Source: Clostridium ljungdahlii DSM 13528 (GTDB taxonomy: Bacteria; Bacillota; Clostridia; Clostridiales; Clostridiaceae). Taken from it: a DNA stretch of 64,000 nt. The translations under genes and the position numbers were made by a program. Location: contig NC_014328.1 of the NCBI RefSeq assembly GCF_000143685.1, forward strand, positions 1,178,001 through 1,242,000. The letters are read 5' to 3'. The stretch's first letter is position 1, and every line of letters begins with the position of its first letter. Of the stretch, positions 25,030 through 33,596 are shown piece after piece. The notes under the pieces were generated by a model that was given only the letters and a program-made list of their open reading frames with translations, ran no database searches and was not told the origin of the DNA.

Positions 25030-25760
25030 ATGAAAAAGCTATTTTAGAAATTAATAATAAAAGTATAACATATAGAAGAATGGCGAAAAAACATTCTATA
25101 TTCAATTTATTTAAGAAAAATAAAATAGATGAGAATGTTATTCCTGTAAATAATATCGAGAACATAAGAATTGATCTGAAAAATAAAAGATTGTTTATAT
25201 TAGTACATGGAGAAGAGATATATGTAACTGTTATGAAATTACCTAAATTGAAAAGTAAACTCCTCTACAAAGTCATAAGAGATGAATTGAAAAATAAATT
25301 TAAAAATTTAGATAATATAATGTTTTCTTATGAAATAGTTCAATCTAGTAAATATAATTTAGAGGTAATGGTTTCTTGTATGAACTGGCATGGCATGGAT
25401 ATAGCAAAGATGTGTAGTGACAGCGGTGCTGATATTAAACAAATAGTACCAATTCAGTTTTATATGTGGTCAAAGTATAAAAGCAAGATAAAAGATGAAA
25501 ATTATATATTCATTCTAAATATGAATGATATTATATATTTCATGGCTTGCTATAGAGATAAGATTATATTGAATAATGTATATAAAGATATATTTAAAGA
25601 TGATTTTTCAGAAATTTTAGAACAATTTAGATTTAAATTAAATATTTTAATGCCCAATTTTAACTTTGCCACTATAATCTTTGTGAATTTTATTTACAAA
25701 GATATAATAGAAAGTCTTTCTACAAGTTATAAATGTAGAGACTTAGGGGATTTAAGATAG
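25026..25760 (+). CDS. PilM-like pilus assembly protein
   Basis: 244 aa from a GTG overlapping the previous stop. Assignment rests mainly on operon position (followed by PilN- and PilO-like genes) and on VTVMKLPKLKSKLLYKVIRDELKNKF, which resembles the PilM segment that selects peptides for PilN. It is shorter than typical PilM (about 350 aa) and the actin-like ATP-binding motifs are not evident, so it may be a reduced PilM or GspL cytoplasmic domain. It ends abruptly without a membrane helix. Confidence 0.6.
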   Translation: MNEKAILEINNKSITYRRMAKKHSIFNLFKKNKIDENVIPVNNIENIRIDLKNKRLFILVHGEEIYVTVMKLPKLKSKLLYKVIRDELKNKFKNLDNIMFSYEIVQSSKYNLEVMVSCMNWHGMDIAKMCSDSGADIKQIVPIQFYMWSKYKSKIKDENYIFILNMNDIIYFMACYRDKIILNNVYKDIFKDDFSEILEQFRFKLNILMPNFNFATIIFVNFIYKDIIESLSTSYKCRDLGDLR

Positions 25761-25827
25761 TTTACCTGAGTTGTTGTCATAGGGTGTTATGAAATTAAAA
25801 TAATGAAATTAAGAGGTAGTTTGGTAC

Positions 25828-26271
25828 ATGAAAAACTTATATTTTTTACCACAGTGGTGTATAGAAAAAGGAAAAACTAAAAAGAATAAAAGTCTTAAGT
25901 TACTTATTTTGATTATTTTAATAGTAAACATAATATTTTTAGATATACTTATGATAAATAGAAATCAATTAAATGATGTAGAAACTAGGTTGAAAGAACA
26001 TAGTTCTGTAAAAAAGTTATCACATGATAAAAGTAGTACTTTTGAAAATTATTTAGATTTTTATAATTACATATATTTAGGAAGAAGCTTTAAAAATGTA
26101 AATATAGAAAATAAAAGTCTAGATTTAGATTTTGAGGGAAATGAAAAAGAATGTTTTTCACTAATTAGAGATGCAGAAAAATCAAATAAGTTTATAATTA
26201 AAAATTTTAAGCTCATAGGAAATGATGAAGGAGGAAAGAAACTGTGGAAAGTCAATCTAAAATTAAAATAA
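25828..26271 (+). CDS. PilN-like pilus assembly protein
   Basis: 147 aa. A cytoplasmic N terminus with YFLPQWCIEKGKTKK is followed by a single membrane helix (about residues 23-43), a short coiled coil (NRNQLNDVETRLKEH) and an alpha/beta domain. This is the PilN layout, and the N-terminal peptide would contact the PilM-like protein. It lies 67 nt after pilM with AAGAGG upstream of the start. Confidence 0.62.
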   Translation: MKNLYFLPQWCIEKGKTKKNKSLKLLILIILIVNIIFLDILMINRNQLNDVETRLKEHSSVKKLSHDKSSTFENYLDFYNYIYLGRSFKNVNIENKSLDLDFEGNEKECFSLIRDAEKSNKFIIKNFKLIGNDEGGKKLWKVNLKLK

Positions 26272-26381
26272 AAGGAATTTGTTTTATCCAATGGTTTAGT
26301 CTTTAGGTCTTTTAAAGTGTTAGCGGAGAAAAATCTATTAAAATTGTACATTATAAATTTAATGAAGGTGGAATATTAATA

Positions 26382-26801
26382 ATGAATATGGTAAATAATA
26401 TATATAGAATTATTATAATATTTTTAGTGTGCAGTTGCACTGTACTTTTAATAAAAAATTATAATGTGCTCAAAAGCATACATAGTGAAAATGTTAAGCT
26501 TCAATTTGTAGAAAAAAACTCAAAAACCCAAATAAAAGATAAGGAACAAGTGAGTTATACTGATATTTTGAGAAAATTAAAGTGTATAGAAGGTATGCAG
26601 GTAATTAATGTTGCAAGCAATAATGATGGGAAGCTAACCGTACAGTTTGAAGTAATAGGAAATCAAGCTGAAATCAAAAGTATTCTGGAAAAAGTTAAAA
26701 AAATCAAATATTTTAGTAACATAGATAATATTAAAATTGAACAGGATAAAATTCAAGGTATAAAAACGAAGGCAGATGTAAATTTTATCCGAAACTATTA
26801 A
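26382..26801 (+). CDS. PilO-like pilus assembly protein
   Basis: 139 aa. One N-terminal membrane helix (about residues 7-24) is followed by a coiled-coil stretch and a ferredoxin-like C-terminal domain (MQVINVASNNDGKLTVQFEV; ILEKVKKIKYFSNIDNIKIE), as in PilO. It is the last gene of the pilus operon. Its stop codon lies inside a short dispersed repeat (26793-26824), so the ancestral C terminus may have been longer. No PilP, PilQ, PilT or prepilin peptidase gene follows; a secretin is not expected in a Gram-positive. Confidence 0.62.
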   Translation: MNMVNNIYRIIIIFLVCSCTVLLIKNYNVLKSIHSENVKLQFVEKNSKTQIKDKEQVSYTDILRKLKCIEGMQVINVASNNDGKLTVQFEVIGNQAEIKSILEKVKKIKYFSNIDNIKIEQDKIQGIKTKADVNFIRNY

Positions 26802-26824
26802 TTCTTCATTCTTAACTATTAACT
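26793..26824. repeat. Short dispersed repeat (copy 2)
   Basis: Inverted copy of the sequence at 10676-10708: AACTATTAATTCTTCATTC followed by TTAACTATTAACT. It overlaps the pilO-like stop codon. Confidence 0.6.
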
Positions 26825-26849
26825 AAAAAAATTACGTTGTAATTTTTTT
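26825..26849 (+). terminator. Terminator of the pilus operon
   Basis: An 11-bp stem (AAAAAAATTAC / GTAATTTTTTT) with a 3-nt loop. The right arm provides the U-tract. It lies 24 nt after the pilO-like stop. Confidence 0.78.
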
Positions 26850-27108
26850 ATATTAAGTGAAAGTTTCATATTGTGTATTGAAGCAAGCACACATTAATAT
26901 TTGCAAATAATCACAAGTTTTGATAAAATAACATTGTTCACTATGATGATAGAATAATATTATTTTAAATTTTATTTATTAAAATAACAATTTTATTATT
27001 TAAATTATTAGCTAAATTTGATTTCAAATTTAGCAGGGAGTAATCTGCCACAAATTAAAGTAATTATAAACATATTATGCCCTGCTAAAATTTAGGGGGG
27101 TAATTTAA
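26850..27108. other. AT-rich intergenic region upstream of pepP-like gene
   Basis: No gene seen. A 9-bp hairpin (GCTAAATTT / AAATTTAGC) at 27010-27032, and a second related GCTAAAATTTAG just before the ribosome site GGGGGG, are the only structures noted. Promoter boxes are not clear in this A/T-rich stretch. Confidence 0.5.
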
Positions 27109-28185
27109 ATGTTTAAAAAAAGAATTGAAAAATTGAGAGAGGCTATGGATAGCCAACAGTTAGAGGCTGTTCTGTTAGTTGGAGATCCTAATAGAAATTA
27201 TTTAAGTGGGTTTACGGGAGATGAAAGTTTTTCACTTATAACTTTAGACAAAGCATTTTTTATAACTGATTCCAGGTTTACTGAACAGGCTAAACAGCAA
27301 GTTAAGGATTATGAAGTTTTAGAATATGGTAAAAGCGGTTCTTTTGTAAAATTTTTATCAGATTTGATAGGTAAACTTAAAGTACATAGGCTTGGATTTG
27401 AGGAAAATATAGTTTCTTACAGCCAGTATGAGCTTTACCATAGTAATTTAGATTGTGAACTTGTACCAATGAATGGAATGGTGGAAAAAATAAGAATTGT
27501 GAAAGATAAAGAAGAAATAAATTCAATAAAAAATGCTGCAAAAATTGCGGATAAAGCTTTTGACCACATGGTGAAATTCATAAAATCTGGTATGACAGAG
27601 AGAGAAGTCGGATTAGAACTGGAGTTTTACATGAAAAAGTTAGGAGCTAAGGATTTATCTTTTCCATCCATAGTTGCTTCTGGAGAGAGATCAAGTCTGC
27701 CACATGGTCAGGCTACAGAAAAAGTTATAAAAAAAGGAGAATTTTTAACTTTGGATTTTGGTTGCATTTATGAAGAATATTGTTCTGATATGACAAGAAC
27801 AGTTGTTATAGGTGAACCATCACAGAAAATGCTAGAGATATACAATATAGTGTTAGAAGCTGAAGAACTTGCCTTAAAGGAATATAAACCAGAAATGCCA
27901 GCATCAAAAGTAGATGCAGTTGCTAGAGATTATATAACTAATAAAGGATATGGCCAGTGTTTTGGGCATAGTTTGGGTCATGGAGTAGGAAGAGAAATTC
28001 ATGAGGCTCCTGTAATTGGATATAGAAATAATTCTAAATTAAAATCAGGAATGGTAGTAAGTGATGAGCCAGGTATATATATACCTGATTTTGGTGGAGT
28101 AAGAATAGAGGATTTGGTAATGGTAACTGAAAATGGAGGAGAAACTTTATCCAAATCACCTAAGAGTTTAATATGCATAAATTAA
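27109..28185 (+). CDS. pepP: M24 family Xaa-Pro aminopeptidase
   Basis: 358 aa, the length of Firmicute PapA/PepQ-type peptidases. A creatinase-like N-terminal domain (about residues 1-125) has VGDPNRNYLSGFTGDES. The pita-bread M24 domain has the five metal ligands: Asp in LDFGCIYEEYCSDMTRT (two), His in GHSLGHGVGREIHEAP, and Glu in DEPGIYIP and GVRIEDL. It removes or splits N-terminal Xaa-Pro bonds. pepP followed by efp is a common Firmicute pairing. Aminopeptidase P versus prolidase cannot be told with certainty, so the symbol is provisional. Confidence 0.88.
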   Translation: MFKKRIEKLREAMDSQQLEAVLLVGDPNRNYLSGFTGDESFSLITLDKAFFITDSRFTEQAKQQVKDYEVLEYGKSGSFVKFLSDLIGKLKVHRLGFEENIVSYSQYELYHSNLDCELVPMNGMVEKIRIVKDKEEINSIKNAAKIADKAFDHMVKFIKSGMTEREVGLELEFYMKKLGAKDLSFPSIVASGERSSLPHGQATEKVIKKGEFLTLDFGCIYEEYCSDMTRTVVIGEPSQKMLEIYNIVLEAEELALKEYKPEMPASKVDAVARDYITNKGYGQCFGHSLGHGVGREIHEAPVIGYRNNSKLKSGMVVSDEPGIYIPDFGGVRIEDLVMVTENGGETLSKSPKSLICIN

Positions 28186-28289
28186 GTTCTTAGTATTACT
28201 TTATTTAGATAACATATTTATATAACATATTATGTTGTATAATATTAAATATATAAAAGAAAGTTCTATGAAAAATTAGATAAAAATCA

Positions 28290-28490
28290 AAACTAGGTCG
28301 AATAAGAATAAGAAAGGGGTTAAAACCGTTAATCCAACACTGCTTTTAAAAGTGTTGAAATATAGGGTTAGTTATATCCGAATTTACGTCCCTGGAGTGT
28401 GTGACCAAGCGAAAGTAGCTTATAGCAAAATCGGGCACTATGAATGGGAAAGTAAGCTTAAAATCTTAGACATATTTAATTAAGAGAAGA
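28290..28490. promoter_or_regulatory. Structured leader region upstream of efp (E4), unassigned
   Basis: About 200 nt, non-coding and visibly less A/T-rich than the other spacers. Pairings seen: AACACT/AGTGTT around a TTTTAAAA core, enclosed by GTTAATCC/GGGTTAG, then TTACGTCCCTGGAG and GTGTGTGACCAAGCGAAAG. On the minus strand it contains CTCCAGGGACGTA, which resembles a conserved block in elements E1 and E2. It could be an efp leader RNA or a relic of the same element family. No known riboswitch consensus was matched. Confidence 0.4.
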
Positions 28491-28513
28491 GTTTACATAA
28501 CGGTATGTATATA

Positions 28514-29071
28514 ATGATATCAGCAGGAGATTTAAGAAAGGGAACTACTTTTGAACAAGATGGACAAGTGTACACAGTACTGGATTTCCTTCATGTAAAA
28601 CCAGGAAAAGGGGCAGCATTTGTAAGGACAAAACTTAGAAATGTTATAACAGGATCAGTTACTGATACTACTTTTAATCCAACTGCAAAATTGCAGGAGG
28701 CAGTTATAGAAAGAAAAGAAATGCAGTATTTATATTCAGATGGAGAATTGTATTATTTTATGGATCAGGAAACATTTGAGCAAATTCCATTGGAATATGA
28801 AAAGGTAGAGGATGCAATAAAGTTTTTAAAGGAAAATATGTTTGCTATAATTAAGTTTTATAAAGGTGAAGCATTTTCCGTTGAAGCTCCAAATTTTGTT
28901 GAACTTCAGATAACTCATACTGAACCAGGAGTTAAGGGAAATACTGCCACTAACGTATTAAAACCAGCTACTCTTGAGACAGGGGCTGTTGTTCAAGTCC
29001 CTATATTTGTAAATGAGGGAGAAACTATAAGAATTGACACTAGAACCGGAGAATATATGGAAAGAGTTTAG
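28514..29071 (+). CDS. efp: Elongation factor P
   Basis: 185 aa from the ATG giving [13 protein letters not shown], the conserved start and exact family length; an in-frame ATG three codons upstream is also possible and no strong ribosome site separates them. EF-P relieves ribosome stalling at polyproline. The KOW-like domain I carries the tip loop [10 protein letters not shown] with Lys32, the position modified in Bacillus. OB domains II and III follow, including the [20 protein letters not shown] ending. Preceded by a long structured leader candidate. Confidence 0.96.
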   Translation: MISAGDLRKGTTFEQDGQVYTVLDFLHVKPGKGAAFVRTKLRNVITGSVTDTTFNPTAKLQEAVIERKEMQYLYSDGELYYFMDQETFEQIPLEYEKVEDAIKFLKENMFAIIKFYKGEAFSVEAPNFVELQITHTEPGVKGNTATNVLKPATLETGAVVQVPIFVNEGETIRIDTRTGEYMERV

Positions 29072-29110
29072 CCAATACTAATGGTAAAATAACTTTAAGG
29101 ATGTGGTATT

Positions 29111-29512
29111 GTGAATTCTATTATATCTAAAGTATCCTATCTAAATGGTCTAGTAGATGGACTAAAAATTGATAAAAGTACTAATGAAGGAAAAATGCTA
29201 ATAGAAATTGTTAATGTACTTAAAAGCATGGCAGAAGAAATTGATGATATGTCCAGAGCTCAAAAAGACATGGAAGATTATGTGGATGCCATGGATGAAG
29301 ATTTAGCGGATTTACAAGACAACTTATATGATGATGATTATGAAATCTGTAAGTGTAAGGATGAAGGAGAAAACTTTACTGAAATACAGTGTCCAAATTG
29401 CAATGATACCGTATATGTAGATAAGGATATATTAGAACAACGAGAAGAATTAACGTGTCCAAATTGCCATAGTAGTATTCCTATTAAGGATGAACTTAAA
29501 AAAAGTAAATAA
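29111..29512 (+). CDS. Zinc-ribbon protein with CD1247-type N-terminal domain
   Basis: 133 aa from a GTG behind AAGGATG. The N-terminal half (KVSYLNGLVDGLKIDKSTNE and a following helix) matches clostridial proteins annotated with a CD1247 N-terminal domain. It continues into an acidic coiled coil (about 45-80) and a C-terminal zinc ribbon with two CPNC pairs (IQCPNCNDTV; LTCPNCHSSI). It sits between efp and spoIIIAA. Function unknown; a scaffold or nucleic-acid contact is possible. Confidence 0.78.
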   Translation: MNSIISKVSYLNGLVDGLKIDKSTNEGKMLIEIVNVLKSMAEEIDDMSRAQKDMEDYVDAMDEDLADLQDNLYDDDYEICKCKDEGENFTEIQCPNCNDTVYVDKDILEQREELTCPNCHSSIPIKDELKKSK

Positions 29513-29520
29513 ATAGTTTT

Positions 29521-29560
29521 AAATCCTATTGAAGTTTGTAGCTTCAATAGGATTTTTTTA
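29521..29560 (+). terminator. Terminator before the spoIIIA operon
   Basis: A 14-bp perfect stem (AAATCCTATTGAAG / CTTCAATAGGATTT) with a 7-nt loop and T run, eight bases after the zinc-ribbon gene stop. Confidence 0.92.
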
Positions 29561-29630
29561 TTTTATTTCTATTTATGTGGAATAATTTTTACATAATCAA
29601 AATAGGAATTAATATAAAGAAATAAAGGAG

Positions 29631-30557
29631 ATGAGAGAGATAGATACTAAAGAAATTTTAAACATTATACCTGAAAATTTAAAAGTTGCCCTAGGTGATT
29701 TAATAGAATCCCCTAATTTACAAGAAATAAGGATAAGGGTGGATAGGTCTTTGATACTTCAGTTAGGTGAAAGGGAAGTTGTATGCAAGTATATTCCTAA
29801 GTTGGAAGATATAAGAACAATAATTAAAAGGATGAGTAATTATTCCATATATGCTTTTGAAGAAGAAATTAAGCAAGGATATATAACTATTAAAGGTGGA
29901 CATAGAGTGGGAATATGCGGAAGATGTGTTATGGAGAAAGATGAAGTTAAGACTATAAAAGATATCGCATCCTTAAATATCAGAATATGTAGGGAAGTAG
30001 TTAATTGTTCGGATTCAATTATGAAATTCATTTCAAAAGGAAATGAAATAATAAACACTATAATAATTTCACCTCCTAAGTGTGGAAAAACCACTTTAGT
30101 AAGAGATATTGTAAGAAATATTTCCCAAGGTGTTAAAAACATAGGACTTACGGGAAAGAAAGTATCTGTTATAGACGAAAGAAGTGAAATAGGAGCTTGT
30201 TTTAATGGAGTTCCCCAGTTAAATGTTGGTGTCAGAACAGATATATTAGATGGATGTCCTAAAAGTCAGGGAATAATAATGGCCATAAGAAGTATGTCAC
30301 CAGAAGTTATAGTTTGTGATGAAATAGGAACTTACAGGGATATGGATAGTATTGTGACTGCTTTAAATTCAGGAATAAGTCTAATTATAACTATTCACGG
30401 TTATGGAATAGAGGATTTATATAACAGGCCTGTTTTTAAAGAAATAGTTGAAAATAAGGTATTTAATAGGGCTGTAGTACTTAGTAATAGAAAAGGTGCA
30501 GGAACAGTAGAATATATATATGACTTCCCGAAAAATTCAATAATATGGAGGGGATAA
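29631..30557 (+). CDS. spoIIIAA: Stage III sporulation protein AA
   Basis: 308 aa, AAA/secretion-ATPase-like protein of the SpoIIIA-SpoIIQ feeding-tube apparatus in the mother cell. A Walker A-like PPKCGKTTLVRDIV (about residues 147-160), a Walker B-like region VIVCDEIG and the conserved GGHRVGICGRCV block are present. GGAG directly abuts the ATG at 29631, an unusually short spacing. It is first of eight genes in the standard order AA-AH. A sigma-E promoter is expected upstream but was not found with confidence. Confidence 0.95.
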   Translation: MREIDTKEILNIIPENLKVALGDLIESPNLQEIRIRVDRSLILQLGEREVVCKYIPKLEDIRTIIKRMSNYSIYAFEEEIKQGYITIKGGHRVGICGRCVMEKDEVKTIKDIASLNIRICREVVNCSDSIMKFISKGNEIINTIIISPPKCGKTTLVRDIVRNISQGVKNIGLTGKKVSVIDERSEIGACFNGVPQLNVGVRTDILDGCPKSQGIIMAIRSMSPEVIVCDEIGTYRDMDSIVTALNSGISLIITIHGYGIEDLYNRPVFKEIVENKVFNRAVVLSNRKGAGTVEYIYDFPKNSIIWRG

Positions 30558-30558
30558 A

Positions 30559-31077
30559 ATGTTAAAGTTTTTAGGATGCATTATTACAATATGTGCTTCT
30601 ACTGGAATTGGATTTATATGGGGAGAAAATTTAAAAGGCAGAGTTAAGCAATTGAGGGAATTACAAAGATGCATCAATCAACTTCAAAATGAAATAATAT
30701 ACACACATACTCCACTGCCAGAAGCTATTTTAAATACAGCATCTAAAAGTGTAAATCCTATTAAAGATGTGCTTGAAGAAATATCTCATATGTTAAAGGA
30801 AAATTCTGTTGACAGTGTATATGAGGCTTTTAATGTGATATTTGAAAAGAAAAAAGATGTTCTAAATTTGAAAAATGAAGACATAGATGCACTAATAGAT
30901 TTATCTAAAACACTTGGAGAATCAGATATAGAAGGACAGAAAAGAATGTTTTCTCTAGCCCTAGAAAATATAAAAAAACAAATTGAAATTTCAGAAATTT
31001 CAATGAATAAAAATTTGAAAATGTACAGATGTCTGGGATTTTCTTTAGGTGCAGTGGTGGTGATAATTTTAGTCTAA
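30559..31077 (+). CDS. spoIIIAB: Stage III sporulation protein AB
   Basis: 172 aa. An N-terminal hydrophobic helix, then a long helical domain (GRVKQLRELQRCINQLQNEI; TPLPEAI) and a C-terminal membrane helix (LGFSLGAVVVIILV). This is the SpoIIIAB layout, with a GspF-like fold in the family, thought to form the membrane platform with AA. It starts two bases after the spoIIIAA stop, so translation is coupled. Confidence 0.93.
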   Translation: MLKFLGCIITICASTGIGFIWGENLKGRVKQLRELQRCINQLQNEIIYTHTPLPEAILNTASKSVNPIKDVLEEISHMLKENSVDSVYEAFNVIFEKKKDVLNLKNEDIDALIDLSKTLGESDIEGQKRMFSLALENIKKQIEISEISMNKNLKMYRCLGFSLGAVVVIILV

Positions 31078-31134
31078 ACTGCAGGTACACATTAATTAAA
31101 TTTCTTATAAGGAATGAAAGGGAGAGATAATTAA

Positions 31135-31332
31135 ATGATGGACATAAGCTTAATTTTTAAAATAGCAGGAGTGGGTATGATTGTTATACTCATAAACAAA
31201 GTTTTAGAAGCCAGTGGGAAAGGTGATTATGCAGTGGTGACCAATTTAGCAGGAATTTTAATTGTCCTCATGATGGTAATTAATTTAGTAAATAAATTAT
31301 TTACTACAGTCAGAACTATGTTCCAACTTTAG
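31135..31332 (+). CDS. spoIIIAC: Stage III sporulation protein AC
   Basis: 65 aa, two-helix membrane protein. ISLIFKIAGVGMIVILINKV and GDYAVVTNLAGILIVLMMVI are the two spans and match the very conserved SpoIIIAC family. Two consecutive ATG codons are available; GGGAGAG lies upstream. It pairs with SpoIIIAD in the mother-cell membrane. Confidence 0.94.
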   Translation: MMDISLIFKIAGVGMIVILINKVLEASGKGDYAVVTNLAGILIVLMMVINLVNKLFTTVRTMFQL

Positions 31333-31341
31333 GAGAAAGTT

Positions 31342-31725
31342 ATGGAGATAATTAAGGTAGTAGCGTTTGCTTTTATAGCACTGTTTTTAGTACTTCTGTT
31401 TAAAGGAAAAAGAGATGACATAGCAGTTTATATAAGTATAGCTGCAGGAATAATTATATTCCTATTTATGATAGCAAAGATAACAGCAGTACTTCAGTTT
31501 ATTCAGCAGTTAGCTGCTAAGGCAAATATAGATTTCATTTATTTAACCACTGTATTTAAAATAATTGCTATTGCATATTTAGCTTCTTTTTGCAGTGAAA
31601 TATGTAAAGATGCTGGACAAGGAAATTTAGGAGCAAAGGTTGAATTTGCAGGTAAAATATTAATTTTAGTACTTGCAATTCCTATACTTATGGCTGTCCT
31701 TCAGTCAATTTTAAAGATTATGTAG
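31342..31725 (+). CDS. spoIIIAD: Stage III sporulation protein AD
   Basis: 127 aa with three to four hydrophobic helices. VVAFAFIALFLVLLFKGKRD and YLASFCSEICKDAGQGNLGA are family blocks. It begins nine bases after spoIIIAC. It is a membrane component of the SpoIIIA channel complex. Confidence 0.94.
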   Translation: MEIIKVVAFAFIALFLVLLFKGKRDDIAVYISIAAGIIIFLFMIAKITAVLQFIQQLAAKANIDFIYLTTVFKIIAIAYLASFCSEICKDAGQGNLGAKVEFAGKILILVLAIPILMAVLQSILKIM

Positions 31726-31733
31726 GTGTTAAT

Positions 31734-32966
31734 ATGAAAAAGATTATATTGGGTTTAGTTATGGTTTTATTAATAGGCTTTAATGTACAAGCTTTTGACA
31801 CCAGCAATGGAGAAACAAATGTGCAGAATCAAATTAAAATAGAAAATAGTAATGACGGTAGTTCACAGAATGACAAATATAATAAGATTCAAAATAAACA
31901 AAGCGAATCTGAAAAAGAGCAGATAGAAAAATTTTATGATTATATATCTAATATGAAGACAAAAAATGAAGTTCTTAATGACATAGATGTAAGAGATTAT
32001 GTGAAAAGTTTTCTAAAAACTGGGTCAGGAAATACATCTTTAAAGAAAATTATACGTGCACTTGCAATGTATGGGGTGAGGGAAGTAGCAGCCTCATTAA
32101 AACTTTTAGTACTTTTGATAGTAATTTCACTTATATGTGCATTACTTACTAATTTGCAGAGAGCTTTTAATGGAGAACAGTTATCTAATATAGCCTATTT
32201 TGCATGTTACTCACTAATAATAATAATAATGGCCAGAAGTTTTTACATAAGTGTGGATATTGCTAGATCTACTATAAAAGAAATGACTGATTTTATGGTT
32301 GCTTTAATACCTATACTTATAACTTTGGTGGCTGCAGTTGGAGGATTTGTAGAAGCATCAATTATGGATCCTATTGTAATAGGTGCTATAACTATAAGTG
32401 CTAATTTGTTTATGGATGTAATAATTCCTATAATATCCATGTCTTTTGTACTTCAGTTTGTAAATAACTTATCTTCTGAATATAAAATAGATAAACTTAC
32501 CAAGCTCCTAAATCAGGTAGCACTTTGGGCACAGGGAATTATAATGACTGTATTTATAGGAATTATAACTGTAAGAGGGATAACCTCTAAGACTATTGAT
32601 GAAGTTACAGCAAAAACTGCTAAATTTGCAGTGGACAATTTTGTGCCCATAGTTGGGAAAAGTCTCTCAGATGCCATATCTACTGTAGCAGGATATTCTA
32701 TTTTACTAAAAAATGCGTTAAGCAGCTTGGGACTTGTAATTATTGTAGCAATACTGCTGTTTCCAGTAATAAAACTTTTGATTATTGTAGTAGCATATAA
32801 GCTTACTGCAGCTCTAATAGAACCTATAAGCGATGGAAGACTTGTAAACTGTATAAACTCTGCAGGAAGCTCCATTGTACTTATAATGGCGTGCCTCATA
32901 TGCGTATCTGTTATGTTTTTCATAATGATATGTATAATAGCTGCAGCAGGAAAAATTACAATGTGA
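31734..32966 (+). CDS. spoIIIAE: Stage III sporulation protein AE
   Basis: 410 aa. N-terminal signal peptide (IILGLVMVLLIGFNVQAF), a hydrophilic Asn/Lys-rich segment, then about eight membrane helices with typical blocks LIPILITLVAAVGGFVEASI and IMTVFIGIITVRGITSKTID. Length and order match SpoIIIAE, the polytopic subunit of the channel. Nine bases separate it from spoIIIAD. Confidence 0.94.
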   Translation: MKKIILGLVMVLLIGFNVQAFDTSNGETNVQNQIKIENSNDGSSQNDKYNKIQNKQSESEKEQIEKFYDYISNMKTKNEVLNDIDVRDYVKSFLKTGSGNTSLKKIIRALAMYGVREVAASLKLLVLLIVISLICALLTNLQRAFNGEQLSNIAYFACYSLIIIIMARSFYISVDIARSTIKEMTDFMVALIPILITLVAAVGGFVEASIMDPIVIGAITISANLFMDVIIPIISMSFVLQFVNNLSSEYKIDKLTKLLNQVALWAQGIIMTVFIGIITVRGITSKTIDEVTAKTAKFAVDNFVPIVGKSLSDAISTVAGYSILLKNALSSLGLVIIVAILLFPVIKLLIIVVAYKLTAALIEPISDGRLVNCINSAGSSIVLIMACLICVSVMFFIMICIIAAAGKITM

Positions 32967-32982
32967 AAGAGAGGAATACAAT

Positions 32983-33579
32983 ATGCTTCAATCTTTAAAG
33001 GAGTGGCTGATAAATATATGCACTGCACTATTTTTTATTACAGCTATAGAAATGATATTACCAGATAATAGCATGAAGAAGTATTGCAAATTTGTGTTGG
33101 GTCTCATTTTGATTACAGTTTTCATTAATCCAGTAGTGAAAATATTCAATAAAGATTTTGATATAAATCAGTATACTGAAAAGGCTATAGAGAGCTTTGA
33201 AAAGGGATTTAACAGTAAAAATCAATTAGATGAATTTAATGATTACAAGAAAAAGAGCATGGAAGATACTATTGAAACTTTTAAAATGAATCTTGAAACT
33301 AAGTGTGAAAAAAGTCTTAAAGAAAAATATCCAGATGAAAATTATAAAGTAAAAATAGATGCAAATTATGATGAACAAAATAATAGTGTATGTATAAAAA
33401 ATGTAAATGTTCAAGTTAGAGATGGAAGTGTGGAAAAAATAAAAAAGGTTGATATAAATACTAAAAGTGCTTCTGTCAGCAATTTGGATTCTGGAGATGA
33501 CGATAAAAATGTAAAATTAAAAACTTATTTAAGCCAGGAATTAAATGTATCTAAAGATATAATACATGTAAATTCTTAG
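32983..33579 (+). CDS. spoIIIAF: Stage III sporulation protein AF
   Basis: 198 aa. Two N-terminal membrane helices (ICTALFFITAIEMILP; FVLGLILITVFINPVVKIF) are followed by a hydrophilic domain with the ring-building-motif-like alpha/beta ending (KTYLSQELNVSKDIIHV). AAGAGAGG precedes the ATG. It fits SpoIIIAF in position and layout. Confidence 0.92.
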   Translation: MLQSLKEWLINICTALFFITAIEMILPDNSMKKYCKFVLGLILITVFINPVVKIFNKDFDINQYTEKAIESFEKGFNSKNQLDEFNDYKKKSMEDTIETFKMNLETKCEKSLKEKYPDENYKVKIDANYDEQNNSVCIKNVNVQVRDGSVEKIKKVDINTKSASVSNLDSGDDDKNVKLKTYLSQELNVSKDIIHVNS

Positions 33580-33596
33580 TTGGAGGAGTTAATATT

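Noticed and set aside
28290..28490. Known riboswitch (c-di-GMP, guanidine, THF, SAM, glycine, PyrR-type) upstream of efp or in the E elements
   Set aside because: Compared by eye with the consensus cores I know; none fits.
29565..29630. Sigma-E promoter of spoIIIA
   Set aside because: GAATAAT and CATAATC occur, but the -10 does not fit CATACAnT well enough to claim.
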